From the NCBI RefSeq assembly GCF_021018895.1, contig NC_079364.1, forward strand, positions 5,604,401 to 5,668,400: a DNA stretch of 64,000 nucleotides. The letters are read 5' to 3'. Below, piece by piece: positions 38,741-53,500 of this stretch. A model generated the notes under the pieces. That model ran no database searches. It worked only from the letters and a program-made list of their open reading frames with translations, and was not told the DNA's origin. The number at the start of each line of letters is the position of its first letter. Within the stretch, counting starts at the first letter, position 1. The position numbers and the translations under genes were made by a program. The stretch comes from Seriola aureovittata (lineage: Eukaryota; Chordata; Actinopteri; Carangiformes; Carangidae).

Positions 38741-41700
38741 ACTTGCTTATACTGTCGCTCACATACAAATGTACCTCCAGCTGAGATTAGGGTCAGATCA
38801 GTGGTAAACTTCAGGTGTTGATTTGTCCTCACACCATCTGTAACACCTGTTTCTTTCCCTGAGGTTTTGGCCTGTTTTTAATTGAAAATCACACACAGTT
38901 TATGCGACATTAACGTTCAACATTATTCAAAGCACGCAGCACATTCTCGAACCCAGCTTGCAGAGACTCGCTGTACTATAAATCGCGATCGAGGAGACTC
39001 TTCCTTTGTGGTACAATTAAGAAAACTCTTAATATTTGAAATGTAAGTAGGATGCTTAAATTGCATTACTGCATTTTACCAGCTGTGCTGCTTAAACAAA
39101 CAAATTTAAAAACACTACAGATGGACATTATATAAAAAAAATAACGTTATGAATTTATTTATTTGTATTTCACTGAGAAGGAAAGAGTTTTTAATTGTTT
39201 TTCTTTTTTTTTTTTCTTTTTTGATGAAACAAACTGTTCATACTGATGGATATCATACCACAAACAAGTTTTCCAGTCAGTGAAAGTTGATTTTCATACT
39301 GTGGTAAAATGACCTGAAGTTAAAATGTTATATGCCTTTGGAGAAAGGTCGGTAGATCTGTAAACTGCATGTTTTGTAGTTAATGTGCTATAATGGTCCT
39401 TTTAAAACGAAGTAAACAGTGGTTTATTATAGTCAAAGTGCTTTTCTGAGAATTTTCCACTGGGTCCACTCTGGGAAACTCTGAGTACATGTCACAGTGT
39501 TGGCATAGAAAAATAAAAATAAATAAAAAAAAAATGAGTATCAGCCCAAAATTTCACCAACTGGCAGCTTCAACAGAAACTATCAGGAGCTGCTTCAAAT
39601 CTTCCATTTGAAAGACAATACCAGAGCTTGTGAACGCACATTTACATTGTGTAATCCTTCATTTGAGCTAATAGCCTGAATGACTCCTGCGCACATGCTA
39701 CGACATGCTGGCACGGAGCTGCTGAACGTGCTGCTCTCATTGACTCTTTCTCTCCCTGCAGATCTTCTACCCTGAAACCACAGACATTTACGACAGAAAG
39801 AACATGCCGCGCTGCATCTACTGTATACATGCGCTCAGGTACTCTCTCCCTCTCTCCGTTCGCCCCTCTCTCTCTCTCTTACTCTGTATCCGATTATACA
39901 GTCAGGCCCCTCAGGCCCCCGGGTGGCCCTGTGTGTGCTCTCTGTGGTCCGTGCACATTCGTGATCTGAACATGTTTCAAGTCTGTGACATTTTTATGAG
40001 GTGAACGGGGCAGTTTTTCAGCGGAGAGGCATTCAGCGGTACGAGGTTTTGAAGCAGAGTGTTTTAATAGGACATTCCACCTCAGGTAAAATGGATGCAG
40101 GGGGCCGCTGAAGTCAGGAAGCCAGCCGGCAGAGCAGAGGCACGGTGGTAGTGTTTGTCTGCTCCACACAAAACCCCAGTAACGTCCAGCTGCCACAGTG
40201 CTGCTCATCTCTCCACAAAATGGATTCATATGACATGTAGTTTATCTTGGACAGCTCTGTGGCTCCAAACAGCACAGATTATTTAATAAGACATTTTATC
40301 AAAGAAAAACATTTTTCACATAATTTATGGGTTTCAGGTCAAGACACGAGGCTCTGTTTGCTTTTGCTTCTATCAAGAGTCAGACTGGAGCTTTATTCCT
40401 CTTCCTCCTCTTCTTTTTGTTCTTCACATTGAAATTTACTTCACTACATGTGATTTTATTAGATATAAATTATATAATCTTCACAAAGATTTACTGGTTT
40501 ACCTCACTATGCGCCATTGTTACAGCAAACAATCCCACTGCATGTTTGACTTCTCCTCCATCGGCCTCAACAACAAAGTGACTTGATTAGCAGGAGCAAG
40601 GCGGAGAAACATCTGTTTCCTTAGCCTAAAATCACATGGTTGCATTCTGATATCTGTTTGGTCCGACCTGCCGACCTTTGAACCGCTGTTACTCCCCCTG
40701 GTTTATTCTGTCCCTGTTGTAATTAGGTTGTACTGAAATTGTAGCTTTTAAACGACAGTATGTCCAGTTCTTTTGTGTATTTGTTCTCGTCCTTGTGTGG
40801 GTTTTCATCTCCTCTGTCATGCTCCTTCATGTGTTGTTTCTCGGTCCCTTTTCACAGCCTGTACCTATTCAAGCTGGGCCTGGCCCCTCAGATCCAGGAT
40901 CTGTATGGAAAAGTGGATTTCACTGGTAAGAATGTTGAGCTCAAACATCCATCTGTTTTCCTCGTTCTGTCCTTGCTAACCCAATTATGTCATCTTAAAT
41001 CCAGAGCATTAGAGATGTCACTGCGTTGGCAAAGTTAACATGAAGTTTGAAAATGTGCTGAATTAGTCTGCACGCTGCAAGTGCTGAGAGGCGAGAGCAT
41101 GGAAGGAGCTTCTGGAAATGTGAAAGTCATTAGTAATTGTGAGAGCTTTTCCTGTCAGTGCAGTTCCTGCTCAGCTCCCTGTCCCAGAGCCTAGAGTCAG
41201 AAATCTGATTATCACACAAGAGCCAGGAACAGTCTGTCTCCACTGTCTCTCACTTCCCTAAACCCCCCCCCTGTTCTGTTCCTTCTGCTCTGTCTTCCCT
41301 CTCCCAGAGGAGGAGATCAACAACATGAAGAGCGAGCTGGAAAAGTATGGAATCCAGATGCCCGCCTTCAGCAAGATTGGCGGGATCCTGGCCAATGAGC
41401 TCTCGGTGGATGAAGCTGCATGTGAGAGGGGCTCGGATGTCATGGGGAGGGGGGCGGGATCTGATAGCTGCAGATCATATAGTGTCATGCTTTTATAATG
41501 AAACCAGTACAGATCTTCTCAACCCTCTGGAGGTCCTTCTGTGGTATTTTACTGCTCCAATTTTTAAGCTTAAGCCTGTTTTTGTTTTTTTTTACACATT
41601 CTGATGAGTCATTGTACTTCTGTTTTTTGCTGGACCACAACAGCGGGGCCAGCCCTGTAACCATAAATGTTCCTGACTGACTCACTGACTGAGTGATAGA

Positions 41701-43775
41701 GTTGGGTTGACTGATGAAGTTACACCATGGGTCGGCCGGCTGAGTGTTGCAGTTTCCTTATTGGTTGTTGCTCTATCAAAATGATTTGGCACAAACTCAC
41801 CAACTTTTTTTCAAAAAAGCACCTAATGACAAATCTTGCGACTCGTTGCACAAACCTGAGCTACTGTCTGTAGCAGAGAGTTGTCAGTGTTGCCCCGCGA
41901 GCATGAGAGCCGGCTTTCCCTCCTCAGACGCACCAGCTCTATGCTGACACAGAGCGGAGGACAGGAGCAAAGAGATGAGGAGCTGAAATCAGCTGAAGCA
42001 CTAGGCTGAATGAAAATAAGTTTTGACCTACGCTTGTTAATCAACTGAAAGTTTGCAAATAGAGTCTGCAATAAAGACAACTTTATGCTTATGCTTTTTA
42101 ATGTCAATGAGAAGACATGACTCAGTTGCAGCTAAAATTATCTAAGTTTCCAATATAACGGTTTCGCTTCCTTCTTGTGCACAGACCCTGAATTCACTTT
42201 TTCTTCACTTCTATTAACTTTTGGATTCATAAAACCTGTAAATAACTGATCTAGCCTGGTATTTGAAGGGCAGACATGACTGTGACATTCATTATCTCAT
42301 CTGACTCTCAGGAGAAAAGCAAATCGGCTCATTTCCCAAAATGTTAAACTACAATATGATAAAATATTGATGACATCAAGTATCATTAAGGTAAAACCAA
42401 AATTCATACGAAGCCAGCTGCTCACCAATCTTCTCCTCCATCCGTAGTACATGCTGCTGTGATCGCCATCAACGACGCCATCGACCACGGCGTTCCAGAT
42501 GGCACGTTGGCTGCCATGCAGAACCCCAACGCCATGCTGGTCAACCTGGATCCCAACTCTGCCTGCCAGTACCATGACACTCTGTGCCAGGCCAAGGGAG
42601 AGAAGGTGGCCAGCTCACGCAAACGGGTACGTAAACGCTGAAGCTTTAACCTTCAGCGCCAGGAGACCAGGGGAATAGTGTGCAGTGATGCTGTGTACAG
42701 GTTTCAGATGGCCAGGAATGAACCGCGGCCCTGATGGCACTCAGTGTGCAGTTTTCTGATCGGAAAATAATTGAACATGCAGCCTGAAGGGACCGGAAGG
42801 GTTTTGGCAGGTTAAAACGCTGAGGCCACACAAACCAGCGGGGCAACAAAAATGAACACAGCAAATTGTCTGACTGGAGACAGAGAGGGGGAATCAAATC
42901 ACTCCATCCTCACTTGACAGGTCTCCCAGCAATTTCTTGCAGTGAGAAATAAATGCAGCATGTGTAATGTATTATAATTTAAAACAAAAAAAAAAGGTCT
43001 GTTTTGCCAACAGGCAAAGCAAATAAATGACCAAAGTTACCCCAAAAGAACGAAAGTACCCTTTGGAGAGAGAAGTATATTACTGTGGAGGGATATGACG
43101 TTCAGCTCGCTGAAGTGCCACATTTCTGTCGCTCTGCTCAAACAGCAAATGGAGAACGCCGAAGCCGAGAGAGACGTCTACGATGAGCTCCTCACCCAGG
43201 CCGAAATCCAGGGCAACGTCAACAAGGTCAACGGTGAGTCCCGGGAACACTGACACACACATGTATTTACTGATTTCGGTCACATGACTTGGTTTGCGCG
43301 CCGCAGGTGTAAAATATCAAGCTTTCTCCGAACAGTGAGCAAAGCCCTGAGTGCAGCTGAGCAGGCTTTGCTGAGCGGTGATGAGGATAAGTTATACGAG
43401 GCCCTCAAAGCCATGGGCATTAAGAACCTGCAGCCCCAGAACAAAGGCTGGTACCTCAAACAGATGCTGGCTGACCGAGAGAACAAAGAGCAGGTAGGGG
43501 TCACTGTGCAATGAAATGTCAATGAAAGGGTGAAATGTCAGCTTCTCTGTTTCTTCGTTATGATCTCACCCAGATCTCTTCCTCATTAGGCGTCTCCAGG
43601 AGAAGCTCTTTCTAAAGACGAGTTGCAGAGCGGCGTGGACGTGGCCAATGAGATTGCAGAACGTTACATAAAGAGTACGAATATATACATCCAAAAAAAA
43701 AAAGTTGTCTGTTGATTTCTCAAGACCTCCTACTTCCTCCTGTCTGCATCTGTATGTGTTCACATAATTCAACCA

Positions 43776-43847
<72 letters not shown>

Positions 43848-45080
43848 TGTTGAAGGCAGTGGAGCGCATCAACGGTGCCATCAGAGCAGGCGTGCCAGAG
43901 AAGACAGTGGAGGAGCTGATGAACCCGGACGCTCAGCTGCCGGAGGTCTACCCCAGCGCTGCCGACCTGTACCAGAGAGAACTGTCCAGCCTACAGCAGC
44001 AGAGCGCGGAGGTGCCCGTGACGACAGACACACTCAAAATAAAATGCACACGCAACACGTAGAGCACACGCCTGCACCATAGCATCACTCTAAGCATAAA
44101 AATGTGATCGTGTGGCTTTTATTTTATGTATCACTAAGATACATAAGAGACTCAGAGGAAACACTGTTTTATCTCCTTCTTTCTTTAGTTTCCAGTTGAT
44201 AACAAACACATTTAATACACTCAATTTTAACTGGTATTTCTCTCTTAAACTATGAGTCAATTGATCGATTAGGGAATAAACAGATGAATCCTGAAAAATT
44301 CTGGTTATCAATCCGTTTTTCTGTACCAAGCAAAACTGCCAAACATTTGTTTATATCCATCTTTTTAAACTGCAAAGATTTGCTTTTATTTTTTTTGCTT
44401 ATTGATGTAAATTGAATATTGGTTTTGCAATGTTGGTCAGATAAAACATCCCCCTGTGTATTTTTAATTTTTTAATTTTTTGCAAAAACAAAACAATAAA
44501 CACAAATCAAACCTAACACTAGGTCACAGTAAACAAACCAAATAATAAACACATAACATTACAATATCAATCAGACTGGACAACATTTAGGTTGTCCAGT
44601 CTGTTGTCCAACCTGTTTTCTGACATAGATTAAACGAATGAATCGATAATGGAGATAATCGTTAGTTAAAGCCCCAGAATCACATTACTTTACTTTTTGG
44701 AAGACAACTTATATTTTTAGTTGTCAGGACTTAGCACGTAGCCTTCCTGTAAGACGGACATTACATTCTATCATCTCATCTGTCTGTCTCTTTCCACCCT
44801 GGCTACGTTTGAACAGTCACATGATGTTTCCCTCTGACTGTCTGTGTTTGCCTCTGGTAGTCTTTGTTGGCAGTTTGACATATGAGGTAAATTTGTGATC
44901 TCTGTCCCGCAGGGCTCGCTGTCCCACCCTGAGCTGCTTGTTGCCGTGGAGATGCTGTCATCGGTGGTGCTGATGAACGAGGCGTTGGATGTCGGAGACC
45001 GAGCCGCACTCTGGAAACAGCTGTCCAGTGCTGTCACTGGACTCAGTAATGTGGAGGATGAATATGCACAGAGGTGAACC

Positions 45081-45125
<45 letters not shown>

Positions 45126-48100
45126 ACTCACACCAGGAGTCAGTGACACATAGGCCTCGGTGATGTCTTAGGTCTTGTGTGTGTTTTCTGAATGGACTGT
45201 TAATGTGGTGCCACACCTGTGTGTTCCCCAGGTATATGGATGAACTGATGCGTCTGAAGGCAGCAGCCAGGGAGCAGGGCAGTGACTACCTGACCTGGAA
45301 TGACATTCAAGCCTGTATCGACCAGGTCAACCTGGCTGTGCAGGAGGAGCATGAACGTAAGAGACGGACACACCTGCATCCATTTACACGCACATTTTTA
45401 ATCTATGTCAAACCCCCAAAACAATCGATGAAGGATAACACCTACACGTTGACTCCAAACCACAATGTTTCCATCCCAGTTAGATCTTTATTAAGTTAAA
45501 GGAGCTATTTGTCAGTTTTGCTATTGCTACGTAGCCAGCGTTAGCATTAACAGCTGTTTACAGTCTGAAGGAAATGTTGGAAGTTCAGCATCAAACTTCA
45601 TTCTTTTACTCACCAAGAGCTGTCTCCAGCTGTGGAAAGCAACGCCAGAGTTAACTCTTGTCCCTATCACATCTTTTGTTCTACTGAAGTTAGCATGCTA
45701 ACCAGCTAGCCCAAGCCCGTCGCCACTTTCTGATAGCGACTCACTGTCGCCTCCAACCTGCCCTGAAGTAGCGCTGCTCAGACGGCGTATTTTAGCCTCT
45801 TGTATTATAAAGACAACGATAGCCGAAGCTCTCGTCAAGCGTCAATCACCACAACCCGCTGTAAATGTATTAGTACAGTAGATATATGATTTATACAGTA
45901 TGCTCCATGACGCCCCAAAATAACAGATTTTAACTCTTGGGGAGTTAATTTGTCGGCCACAGGTTTTAGAAATATATCATAAGATCATAGATTCAGAGTT
46001 TTAATTGGTCTGTCTGTATGTCGCATGTATATTTGCAGGTATCGCTGCCATCGGACTGATCAATGAGGCCCTGGACGAAGGGGATCCCATGAAGACCCTG
46101 GCCATGCTGCAGAACCCCTCAGCCAAGCTCACAGATGTGGACCCGTCTGTGGCTCAGCACTACCACGACAAACTGCTGGAGGCCCGCAGGGAGAAGGCTC
46201 ATGTAAGACACACTCACAACACACACATGACTCTGGGAATATCTTACATTTATACAGCTGCTGTAGGAAGGGGGATGTAGGAAATGGATATTCTGGTTAT
46301 GAGTAGACGAGCGTGAGGCTTGGATGAGGATTCAGTCTGCTCCAGTTACTTTGTAGGTTTCCTGGTCTCTCCTTTTGTGATTTGCTTCTTCTTGTGTATC
46401 TAGTATTCAGGTGAGCATTATGCAAATACTTCATGCAAACAGAGCCTGGCTTCAGTTACCTCCAGTCTCCTGACTGAGGATTTTTATCGCAGCTCATACA
46501 GTCGAAAGTTGTCATGGCTATATACAGTATGACGGGGCTTATGCATATGATACATATGAGCGTTGTAATGAATGTAGGAACTCAGTGTGTTGTTCCAATT
46601 TAAGCATTTGCTATAGTTTGATTGTTTATTTCTACCACATGGCGCGGCGAGGCACTGACTGCCCTGATCTAAACACAAAATCAATGACATGCTTTATCAG
46701 AAGGGGAATTGACCGGTTCTCCGTCAAAAACAGCACAGACAAAAGTTACATTTTATTACTTTTTGAGAAGCAACCAGCCTTTCATTCTGATTTCTTGCCT
46801 CAGGGGTTTATTGCATCACTTGGAAACCCCAACGGTTTAAAAACAGAACGCAGTATTTCATGTGTTCAGTGTTAGATAGATGTATTATTGTGACTGTGCA
46901 GTCATGGCTCAAAGGCCCATCATGGTTGCAGATGGCTTCATGTGACTCAGGCCTCTGAGCCCCATGTGACTCGACCAGACTGCTGATGTCATAGTGCGAT
47001 CATCTCCTCTCCCACTCACTTCCTGTCAAATGGGTCATGTATGTGTGTCTGGGCCTCCTTTCCTTCTCTCAGTTAAGTTCTCTGAGGCATGACCCACCGT
47101 TTCGTTTTTCATAAGCAGCCCTTGGTTTCATACCTGCAACTCTTGAATCCAGAACACGACACTGTTTTCACAGAAGCACCACCCTCTTTCATAAAGCGGC
47201 TCATCAGCACCCTGCTCTCTCTGACTCATTTGCCTGTGTTATCATTACTTGAGTGAAGCGAGCTGATGAATGCGGTTCTTGCATGTGCATGTATTTGCAT
47301 ATGATGTCACAGACAGAGCGCCATATTCGGGTTGTTTTCCTGTCGTAGGAGAAGCACAGGCCAACAGAGCTGCAGGTGAGGTCAGACGCAGGTGCAGGAG
47401 TAGCTGGAAATCACCAAGTATATCCTAGAGGTTCTTTTTACTTAAAAGGCCCCATATTTCACACTTTTCCAGTGTTTTATTTGAAGTAACAACAGCCAAT
47501 CAGAAGAGAGGCTCTGAGCTGCTCCTCTGATTGGCTGGCTGTTTTCTGAGTGATTAGGTAAAAATATAGCAGATTTCAGGTAAACACTCAGAGACCAAGC
47601 AAAGTTGGATGGTGGGTGCAGGTGGGCGGGGCTTGTGGCACGGCTGAGAGCGGTGACTGCTTTGTTGTTACATCACAAAGTTACAGAAGTCCTGACGGCT
47701 CATTTTAAGGCTCAGTGTCTGAACACAGGCTTTGTGCTTTTCTCTGTGGACTGAGGCTTTGATACTTTCACAGTATTAATATAGAACCTAGACCTGATCT
47801 ATAATCAGGAAATACATGGAAATCTACAATATGGGAACTTATAAACTACAGAGTCTAATATTCCCTCGTCATTTCTTTAGAACAAAGTCTTCAAATAGAA
47901 CAATTCTCAGTGTATCCGTTTTAGCACAGTCTGTTTTTATCCTGTGTAAATACAGATAAAGAAAGTCTCTTATCAATGTTAGACCTCGAGATACTTGGCC
48001 ACTGCCCACACTGTTTTAAATGTCAACATCATCAGCTACATCCAAACCCTGGAATACATCATGTAGGAACTCGTCACACTTTCAAAACAGGAAAAAAAAA

Positions 48101-49343
48101 TGGATAGGAAAAAAAAAAAAAGCAAAGTACTTTCCTGCTGATTTCACAGGCATCGGAAATAACAAGCTGGGCCTCAGTGATTTGCTTCCATAAAAGGGCA
48201 GAAAGCTGACCATTATGTTAAATGGGCTAGACCCACGGTCACACATACACACACACACACACATACGCCAGCCTCTGGTTGTTGGTTGCCGAATGTGGCT
48301 GTTTGAGGTGATGAGCTAAAGACAGAGGAAGTGGTTAGAGCAGTGCGAGCTTCCTGTAGGAAGGCTCGATGGCAGTGAGGTATTCCCCCAGCTGAGACGG
48401 AAGGATCAGACAGAGGCCGGCAGCTTCAGGGGAGGCGAGGATGACTGAGGAGAAGAAGCCACATGGTTAAGATATGTTCAGGCTGTTAGAGGTGATCCAG
48501 ACCCCAGGTGATCTGAGGTCAGCGGAGTTTGAAGAAGAGGCAACGACAAAGCTTGTTTTTTTCGCCTGCGGCTCAATTTGTGACGGGCTTTCTGGTGCCG
48601 CCTCATTAACTCTGCAGCATTAGAACAGTTAGTCAGAAAGACAGTCAGGCAGAAGTTTGGCTTTGACTGTGGGCTGAGGGCTGTGCCTAGATAAACAGCA
48701 GGAAGTCCTGCCCAGACTCTACTGACTAACAAGCTGAATATAGCCTACTATGCCTCTTCAGATGGTTATCGTTTGACTTTGTAGCTGCAACAATCGCAAC
48801 TGGGACTATGCAGAATAAGTCTCAGTCTAGTTGTGTGCTTCGTTCTGTATGTGCGTTTTCACGTTTCCCAGGGCCATGAGATGAAGAAGACCCATGAAAG
48901 AGTTCATGTTTCATGATTCTCAAGGAAGTAAAAAAAAAAAAGAAAAAAAAAAGGGTGCTGTGAAGCAGAAGAAAAAATTTGAACAATAATTTATAAGCTA
49001 CCAAAATTTCACTTCCTCTATTTCTGTGATGAGGTTGCAACCTGTGATTAATCCCTCCTCCAGTCTCCTCCTCTCTCTGGCACCACACCCTGTCTTGCAC
49101 CACCCGCCAGCTGCAGTGACTTACTCCCCACAAATAACAATTAAAGCACCAAGTGCAAACACACAAACACTAATCATGGCTCGCCGAGGTACGGCTTTGT
49201 TTACTATAAAGACGGAGCTTCTTTGACTCCGGGTGCATGCTGCTGCAGATGTTAACTGCCAACCCCGCCCTCCACTTGCATAAGAAATCTACAAGATCGG
49301 GTATCAGTCTTACCCGCCCACCTTTTTCACACATACACACACA

Positions 49344-49382
<39 letters not shown>

Positions 49383-50531
49383 CCTCTCATCTACCCCTGA
49401 AGCACAACATGAAGGGGCGGGACATGTGGAGGGGAAGGCTGAAACCAAATGAGCTGCTTTAGAAAGCAGCAGCAGCAAGCAGCTGAAACCAGCTGCTGCA
49501 AACTTTATACAGAGACAGAGTGCGCCATCTGGACGCAGCTCTGCAACACTACAGTAATAATATAGTAATAAATAAATAATAATAAGAAGAATATAACATT
49601 GGATTCTTTTATGAGCTGTTGGTTTGGTCTGTATTGTGAACGAAAATCCATTCTGAAGTATTGAAACACTGTTTAAAAAAACATATTGACGTGTCTGTTT
49701 GGAGTGTAGTGTATTTTTCTGCTCCAGACTGGCCAAACTTGCAACTACAGATCTGTTAATTGTTTAAAATGCATCACCAATGTGTGTGTTTGTCTCTTGT
49801 AATGAGAGAGCAAGAGATTCGAGATACGAGAACCCACAGTAGCAGAAAAACAGACTGCAATACAGTGCAGCAATAAGAGATGTTGCAATTTGAATACTGG
49901 GTGTGGTCGCAGTGAAACAGTAGACACATTTAACCCACCGCTGAATTAACACAGACTGAACTGACCGAGTCCAGGACTGAACACAAAGCCTTATGGGTAG
50001 TATACTGTAAGCAGAATATATATTGTAGTTATTATACAGGAGTATAGGACAAACTACCTGCTGTAGATTGTTTATTTTTGAAATGGCATTAAATGAGTCT
50101 ACATGAGGCAAAAGCAGGATGGGTACATTAGACCTTATTTACAAGTACAAGGGAAATGAGCTAGACAGAGCTCAGGGCAGCAGGGATATGCGCTTTATTA
50201 TAACATTTGTTAAATAAAATTAATTTCAGAATAGACGCCTGACAACATTCACAGGCTTATGAACCAAAATGACACAATCATATGAGTTTTATAAGATAGA
50301 AAGAACGCAGAGTTCTTATCACTACTCGAGATGTAAGACGGAAAGTTGTATTCTAGTTGTTTTCCTGCTCTACTAGTTCCTGGCTTCTGTTCAGTTTCTT
50401 TTTTTACTTTCAGATTTAGAAGATAAAATATTTCACATTTTTTTTCAAAACTGTGCAACGGATGCATGAAGTCCTAGTGTTCAGAGGAGAAAACATACAC
50501 GCTGGCAGCCATGATCAATTACAGGAGAGAT

Positions 50532-50573
<42 letters not shown>

Positions 50574-53500
50574 TGCATGTGCATGTGTTCACTGTGTTTG
50601 TTACTGAACATACTTTGTGGTGCTCCTCCAGGAGACCCAGGATCCCTCTGCTGTGCTGTGGCTGGATGAGATTCAGGATGCTATTCTGAAGGCTAATCAG
50701 GACACACAGGAAGCCATCCAGTGTAAGAACACAGTCAGAATACACATGTATATGTCAGGAGAGTGTAAAGAGGTGCTGAAGGCTGATATCTGTGTTTGTA
50801 TCCACAGTCGCGCAGTCCGTCCAGGCCATCAATGAGGCGGTGGACAGCGGCGATGCGGCTCAGACCCTTGCCGCTCTGCGGAACCAGGGGGCGGGACTGT
50901 ACGGCGTCACCTCAGAGTGTGCCCAGACCTACCAGGACGACCTGGCCAAGATCAAAGACGAGAAAAAGAAAGAAGGTGAGGAGCGTTTAATGCCATCAGA
51001 GGACTGACAGTCGCTGTGTCCGGTGATAATATATGATTTTAATAAAACTTGGAGGAGCGGTGAATCTCGTCTGTGTTTTTAAAGTTACATTGATTGGCTG
51101 AATAAGGAGATTTTAATTTACGATCCAAATGTCATGGTGGTCGCTGTGAGTCTGATGCACACTGATCCTGCTACACACATGCAGCTCTGATTACAAAATG
51201 CACCGACCTACGTTTTCACATGTGATTTCAAGAAAAAAAACTAAAAAAAAACAGAAAACTTTCCCAATATTGTAATCAAAAATCCCATTTTTCATCTTGT
51301 CCACTCACTTTCTTTCACGCTGTCTGTCCAGGCGATAATGACAGTGAGTGGGTGAAACACTGGGTGAAGGGAGGACACAATTATTACTACAACCTGAAGA
51401 CCCGCGAGGGCACCTGGGTGGAGCCAGAGGGCTTCCTGCAAAACAACACGCAGCTCAACAAGGAGGACATCCAGGTAGGATCCTGTCCCAGCTGAGCACT
51501 GCCAGGGTTGTAACTTTTTAACACCGCATTAAACTGGTTGTTTTATTCTCCCCCCATCAGTCTGTGGTTTCCGGGGTAACCACGGCCTACAATCGAGAGC
51601 AGCTGTGGCTGGCCAACGAGACTCTAATTACCAAGCTGCAAGCTCGTTGTCGTGGCTACCTCGTGAGGAACGGCCTAAAGGAGCGGATGAACTTCCTTAA
51701 ATCCCAAGACCCAGCTGTTACACGCATACAGGTGAGATATACCTGTATACAGCCATCACCCAGAGGTTACACACATCTGTCTACTGGAAGAACTTGTTAT
51801 ACTGTTGTCGCTCACTCTCGTCAACGTGTTGTTTTTTCTAAGGCCCACTGGAAAGGCTACAAACAGAGGCAGAACTTCAAAGGCCGCAAACAGTATCTGA
51901 AAGACCACACCGCCGAGGCTGTCAAGGTAACATCGTCACGCAGTTCCAACAATCTGCATTTAATCAGGATTATAAATATAAAAGACTAAAGGATTAGTTT
52001 CGGTCTTCCTCAGATCCAGTCCATGGTCCGGATGCATCAGGCTCGGAAGAAGTACAAGGATCGTCTAAAGTACTTCCAGGATCACGTGAGTATCAGCAGC
52101 CTAAAACCTTTTTACGTGAAAGTTTTGGACAAATACAAACAACCAAGAGAAGGCATTGTAAATTTACTGTCACAAAAATTTGCGTTTCAAGTGAACAAAT
52201 TGCTTGTAGCTTAATGAAAGCTGTAAATCACGCTGCCTCGACATAAATTCCCCCTGACACATCCGCTGACATTTATCCCGGGTCCCGTGGGGCTCGGGCG
52301 GAGGCAGATGGCTCATTTAGCACTCTGACGTGTGTGAAGTCATTTCCACTCTCACTCGCTCACTGAGGATTCCTGTGCTCCCGTCTGTAATGAGGACTAT
52401 TGATCAGCCAAGTGATTGCTGTTTTACACCGCAGATCAATGATGTGGTGAAGATCCAGGCTTTCATTAGAGCCAACAAGGCCAGGGACGACTACAAGACG
52501 CTGAGTAAGTCGACTTGGATCACACGAACTTTCCTTTCTTTGCTTTGGTTAGTCTCTGACCGCTTGCTTGACCTTCTCGTCTCTCCTAACTCTCCACACG
52601 CAGTCAGCGCTGATGATCCTCCGATGGCGGTGGTGAGGAAGTTCGTCCACCTGCTGGACCACAGCGACCAGGACTTTCAGGAGGAGCTGGAGCTGATGCG
52701 GCTCCGTGAGGAGGTGGTCACCAACATCCGCTCCAACCAGCAGCTGGAGAACGACCTGAACCTGATGGACATCAAAATCGGCCTGCTGGTGAAGAACAAG
52801 ATCACGCTGCAGGAGGTGGTGTCCCACAGCAAGAAGCTGACCAAGAAGAACAAAGGCCAGCTGTCCGACATGATGATGATGAACAAGCAGAGGGGAGGCC
52901 TGAAGGCCCTCAGCAAGGAGAAGAGGGTCAAACTGGAAGCCTACCAATACCTGTTTTACCTGTTACAGGTAACAATAAAGTTCACCTCTGTGTTTTTAAT
53001 CCGGATCTCTCTTTTAGGGAAAACAAGTCATATTTTACCTCAGATCACATCGATGGAAAGCATATTTAAGAATCTGGTGGCTGCAGCTGTTACCAGTCAG
53101 TAACTCTGGAATAATATTTAACCAGATTTCTGCTTCTTTTTAGACCAACCCCACTTACCTCGCCAAGCTGATCTTCCAGATGCCGCAGAATAAATCCACA
53201 AAGTTCATGGACTCTGTGATCTTCACCCTGTATAACTACGCCTCTAACCAGAGAGAGGAGTACCTGCTGCTCAAGCTCTTCAAAACTGCCCTGCAGGAGG
53301 AGATCAAGTGAGAATCAGTGGCACCTACAAACAGCAATATGTTATGACCACGGTTTTTTAAATCAGATGAGGTCTAAACGTTGCTTCTATCAACCGTCCG
53401 CAGGTCTAAAGTGGATCAGATGAAGGAGATCGTGACAGGAAACCCTACGGTCATCAAGATGGTGGTGAGTTTCCACCGAGGGGCGCGGGGACAGAACGCC

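Larger units (their letters stand above)
46203..50631 (+). other. iqgap1: iqgap1 intron 15 (4.4 kb)
   Basis: The second-longest intron. It contains a possible 27-nt microexon (47,349-47,375, see findings), MITE copy C (47,444-47,844), and CA/GT arrays at 49,333-49,380 and 50,532-50,571. Nothing else recognisable. Confidence 0.8.

Noticed and set aside
43309..43335. Exon 10 starting at the earlier AG (43,308)
   Set aside because: In the frame set by exon 9 it meets a TGA before the conserved part of the exon. The acceptor at 43,335 gives a clean join.
49170..49736. 188-residue minus-strand open frame, the longest in intron 15
   Set aside because: Its middle is a Val-Cys run produced by the CA microsatellite. 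Simple repeats keep frames open without coding.
52549..52947. 132-residue minus-strand open frame rich in Leu, Val and His
   Set aside because: It is the antisense shadow of iqgap1 exon 23, whose plus-strand frame is clearly conserved.
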